Assembly (NCBI RefSeq): GCF_900105765.1
Contig: NZ_FNTX01000002.1
Coordinates: forward strand, 1,054,001 to 1,118,000
DNA: 64,000 bases
Direction of reading: 5' to 3'
Source of the DNA: Ruania alba
Lineage (GTDB): Bacteria; Actinomycetota; Actinomycetes; Actinomycetales; Beutenbergiaceae
This document shows, piece after piece, positions 61,781-64,000 of the stretch. Under the pieces are notes generated by a model. That model was given only the letters and a program-made list of their open reading frames with translations. It was not told where the DNA came from and made no database searches. Position 1 is the stretch's first letter, and every line of letters begins with the position of its first letter. A program made the translations under genes and the position numbers.

Positions 61781-62997
61781 GTGCCCGCGGACTGATCGGC
61801 GGCAGCCAGGTTTCCGCTCGCCGGGGTGCCGCGTTCGATAGCCAGGGGCGCAGCGAGATAACTGTCGAGCGCGAGTGCCGCCGATGCCCGCGGCCATGTC
61901 TCCGGCCCGAACCGGGCGTGGCGGTGAACCCGCGCAGTGTGACCGGTCAGCTCGGCGTGACGGGTGCGGATCAGTTCCAGGCACTCCTGAATCTCGTCCT
62001 GCGTTCCGAGCGGTCCGCTGATCACTGTCTGATCTGGTTGGAGGAGGCCCATCAACAGCGGGACGAACTGCCCGAGCGCGAGCGCACGACAGCGGCGGAG
62101 GTCCGCGAGACCGGGGGAGTCCGCCGCCGCTGGTGGGTAGAGATCGCGCTGCATCGCATCGCTGGGCAGCAGGCCCGCGTCAACCGCCTGGGTGAGCAAG
62201 GCGTCGTCGGTGCAGGTGACCCGGACACATCCGGTCTGGCCGCAGTTGCATGGTGCCGTCGAGCCGGGGACGACCAGGTGTGAGACCACACCGCCACCGG
62301 TGGGACCTTCCAGCACGAGGGAATCACCTCGCATCTGGGCGATTCGCACGGATCGCCCGACGAGGATGCTCAACACGTTGCCGTCGTACCCGTCCCACCA
62401 GTGCTGGTCCAGCGCCAGAGCCTGGACGTTGGAGTCCACGCGGATCGGCAGGTCGATCCGGGCACGCAGGCCATCCAACAGCCCGGTGTGATCGACGTCC
62501 ACCACCTGTTGGGGCCGGGGGCCCGCCCAGAACTCGTCCCAGGGCTTCGATACGCCGATGCCGAGAACGGCGTCGACACCCACGGCGTCGGCCACGTCGC
62601 GGACGAGGCCGACGACCTCGCCGATCCTTTCCTGTGACGTGTGTGCCGCCGTCGGCAGCGACCGGTACAGCAGCTGTTCTCCGCGCAAGGTGTAGGCGCC
62701 ACAGGATGTGTGCTGGGGGTGCAGATGGGCACCGAGCAGGACCCTGCCTCGCTGCGGTACATCGATCGGGATGGTCGGCCGTCCGGCCGAGCGCCGCGGG
62801 CGGGCCTGCGGGATCTCTTCCAGGTCGCCGCGCTCGAGCAACTCGGTCACGAGCTTGGTGATCGTCGTGAAACTCGCGCCAGTCGACGCGGCGAGCTCCT
62901 TTCGGCCCAGTGGTCCCTCGGCGAGGAGGGCGCGCACGATCGCCGCGGCCGTCGAGTTGCGCTGACGGACCATCAGTTGCGTCGACGTGCCGGGCAT
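61777..62997 (-). CDS. ROK family transcriptional regulator
   Basis: A 406-residue regulator with an N-terminal winged helix (STAAAIVRALLAEGPLGRKEL; TTITKLVTELLERGDL) and a ROK domain. The zinc-binding motif CNCGQTGC is intact. The sugar-kinase-like ATP loop is replaced, as in NagC/Mlc-type regulators. It probably represses the divergent binding-protein gene at 63153. ATG 62997 lacks a clear ribosome binding site; a GTG two codons upstream is an alternative. Confidence 0.85.
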   Translation of the reverse strand: MPGTSTQLMVRQRNSTAAAIVRALLAEGPLGRKELAASTGASFTTITKLVTELLERGDLEEIPQARPRRSAGRPTIPIDVPQRGRVLLGAHLHPQHTSCGAYTLRGEQLLYRSLPTAAHTSQERIGEVVGLVRDVADAVGVDAVLGIGVSKPWDEFWAGPRPQQVVDVDHTGLLDGLRARIDLPIRVDSNVQALALDQHWWDGYDGNVLSILVGRSVRIAQMRGDSLVLEGPTGGGVVSHLVVPGSTAPCNCGQTGCVRVTCTDDALLTQAVDAGLLPSDAMQRDLYPPAAADSPGLADLRRCRALALGQFVPLLMGLLQPDQTVISGPLGTQDEIQECLELIRTRHAELTGHTARVHRHARFGPETWPRASAALALDSYLAAPLAIERGTPASGNLAAADQSAGT

Positions 62998-63152
62998 TCG
63001 CACGAGTATACGAGAGCCTTCTCGGTCTGACGGTGGATGCCTGAGCAGGACGGCGGGCTGTTCACGATTAATCACATGCAGTTGACAAATGTGGGCGGAT
63101 GCCGCGAGCATGTCGATCACGCCACCGATCAGACGCATTCGAAGGAGAAGCA
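62998..63152. promoter_or_regulatory. Divergent promoter region, ROK regulator / binding protein
   Basis: A 155-base gap with a perfect -35 box TTGACA at 63082-63087 on the plus strand and the palindrome GATTAATC at 63066-63073 just upstream. The -10 box is not convincing. The binding-protein start has AAGGAGAA. A likely site of ROK control. Confidence 0.45.
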
Positions 63153-64000
63153 ATGGATCGCAACGCACGCTGGGACCCGTCACGACGGCAGGCCCTCGGA
63201 CTTGCCGGCCTCGCCGCGCTCTCAGCCTCGGCATGTTCTCGCGGCGGAGGTGCTGCCCCGGAGGCTGACGCAGCATCGTTGCGGTACGCGTGGTGGGGTG
63301 ACGACCTGCGCACTGAGCTCACCGAGGAGGCGATTGCCGCGTTCGAGGCGGAGCACCCCTCGATCGACGTCACAGGCGAGTTTGGTGGCTTCGACGGCTA
63401 CTTCGACAAGCTTGCCACCCAGACGGCCGGCGGTGGCGGGCCCGACGTCTTCATGATGAACGAGTGGAACCTGCGTGAGTACGCCGATCGAGGTTCACTG
63501 GCTGATCTCACCGGCGTCAGCACCGACAACTGGAGCGATGGTGCCGCCGGAGGTGGGCAGGTCGGTGGGCAACTCTTCGGAGCGACCGCAGGTGTCGGCC
63601 TGCAGGCGGTCCTCGTGGACCCGGCGTTCTTCGAGGACGCCGGCGTGGAAGTGCCCGACGATACGACGTGGACCTGGGACGACTTTCGCGAGATCGGTCG
63701 CGCGCTCACCGACGGTTCCGCGGACGGATCGTTCGGCGTGACATATCAGGCCGGCGATCAGATCACCGCGAACTTTTACTGCGCGCAGCACGGCGCCCCG
63801 GTCTTCGACGAGGAGGGCGTCGGCGTCGAGGTGGATCAGGTGCGCGCCTGGTACGACCTGTGGCTGCAGTTGGTGAAGGAGGGGATAGCGCCCTCGGCCT
63901 CGGCAGCTCTTGAGGACGGTTCGGCCGGGATCGAGCAGTCGCTGTTCGCCCAGGGTCAGCTGGGCATGTTGTTCATCCCGACCAACTACCTCACCGTGTT
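63153..64000 (+). CDS. Extracellular sugar-binding lipoprotein, 3' end beyond window
   Basis: The ATG at 63153 follows AAGGAGAA. The first 282 codons run open to the window edge. The signal is Tat-lipoprotein-like (SRRQALGLAG, then LSASAC with Cys about 29). The mature part has family-1 solute-binding features: RYAWWGDDLRTELTEEA, AFEAEHPSIDVTGEF, GGGGPDVFMMNEWNLREYAD and TTWTWDDFREIGRAL. It is divergent from the ROK regulator, and sugar permeases are expected beyond the window. Confidence 0.88.
   Translation, partial: MDRNARWDPSRRQALGLAGLAALSASACSRGGGAAPEADAASLRYAWWGDDLRTELTEEAIAAFEAEHPSIDVTGEFGGFDGYFDKLATQTAGGGGPDVFMMNEWNLREYADRGSLADLTGVSTDNWSDGAAGGGQVGGQLFGATAGVGLQAVLVDPAFFEDAGVEVPDDTTWTWDDFREIGRALTDGSADGSFGVTYQAGDQITANFYCAQHGAPVFDEEGVGVEVDQVRAWYDLWLQLVKEGIAPSASAALEDGSAGIEQSLFAQGQLGMLFIPTNYLTV

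Overview
The window is high-GC actinobacterial DNA: GTG and TTG starts are frequent, many stop/start pairs overlap (ATGA or GTGA), Tat and lipoprotein signals are common, and several regulators are of LacI, DeoR or ROK type. Gene content (sugar ABC transporters, DUF2264, DUF6510, AMIN-like lipoproteins, a sdaA-gcvTHP operon behind a tandem glycine riboswitch) suggests a Micrococcales genome, perhaps near Ruania or Beutenbergia. That placement is an inference from gene style, not from a marker gene.

Layout. 1-4 kb: an MgtC-like membrane protein, a lipoprotein, a small monooxygenase and release factor 3 (prfC). 4-12.2 kb: a carbohydrate import operon on the minus strand (2-hydroxyacid dehydrogenase, DUF2264 protein, binding protein, two permeases, a frameshifted DUF624 protein), divergent from a DeoR-HTH/LacI-sensor hybrid regulator. 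A strong hairpin separates the binding protein from the permeases. 12-17.3 kb: two paralogous AMIN-like lipoproteins flanking a RhuM-family gene, then a three-gene WXG100-like unit. 17.3-21.8 kb: GH29 fucosidase, serine hydrolase, a WYL regulator divergent from a DinB protein, and a small coiled-coil membrane protein.

21.8-37.3 kb is the accessory region. A segment of about 15.4 kb is bounded by two remnants of one IS1634/IS1549-like element in the same orientation. The outer ends abut 60-bp direct repeats with one mismatch (21805-21864 and 37248-37307), as expected of a composite transposon whose IS family makes long target duplications. The cargo is visibly less GC-rich than its surroundings. 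It encodes a GntR-HTH/LacI-sensor regulator, a decayed IS3 element, an ABC importer of the LipO/LplB/YtcP type, a heparinase II/III-like lyase, an SDR, a GSA-type class III aminotransferase, an enolase-superfamily dehydratase and an M81 metallopeptidase. Together they read as an acquired catabolic unit for an unidentified, probably acidic and possibly amino-substituted glycan or conjugate.

37.4-64 kb returns to high-GC DNA: an orphan sugar permease pair; a DUF6510 / flavin reductase / molybdopterin oxidoreductase trio; a cell-surface block (GH16-like enzyme, tiny LAATG protein, HAS-like GT2, LuxR-type ATPase regulator, a roughly 1600-residue LPSTG adhesin whose anchor is lost through a one-base deletion in a G run); a lipoprotein / beta-helix lipoprotein / DyP peroxidase triad; the riboswitch-sdaA-gcvT-gcvH-gcvP operon; and a ROK regulator divergent from a binding-protein gene that runs off the end. 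Three otherwise intact chromosomal genes carry single-base indels (near 4106, 12322 and 51470), so real phase variation or decay must be weighed against sequencing error.
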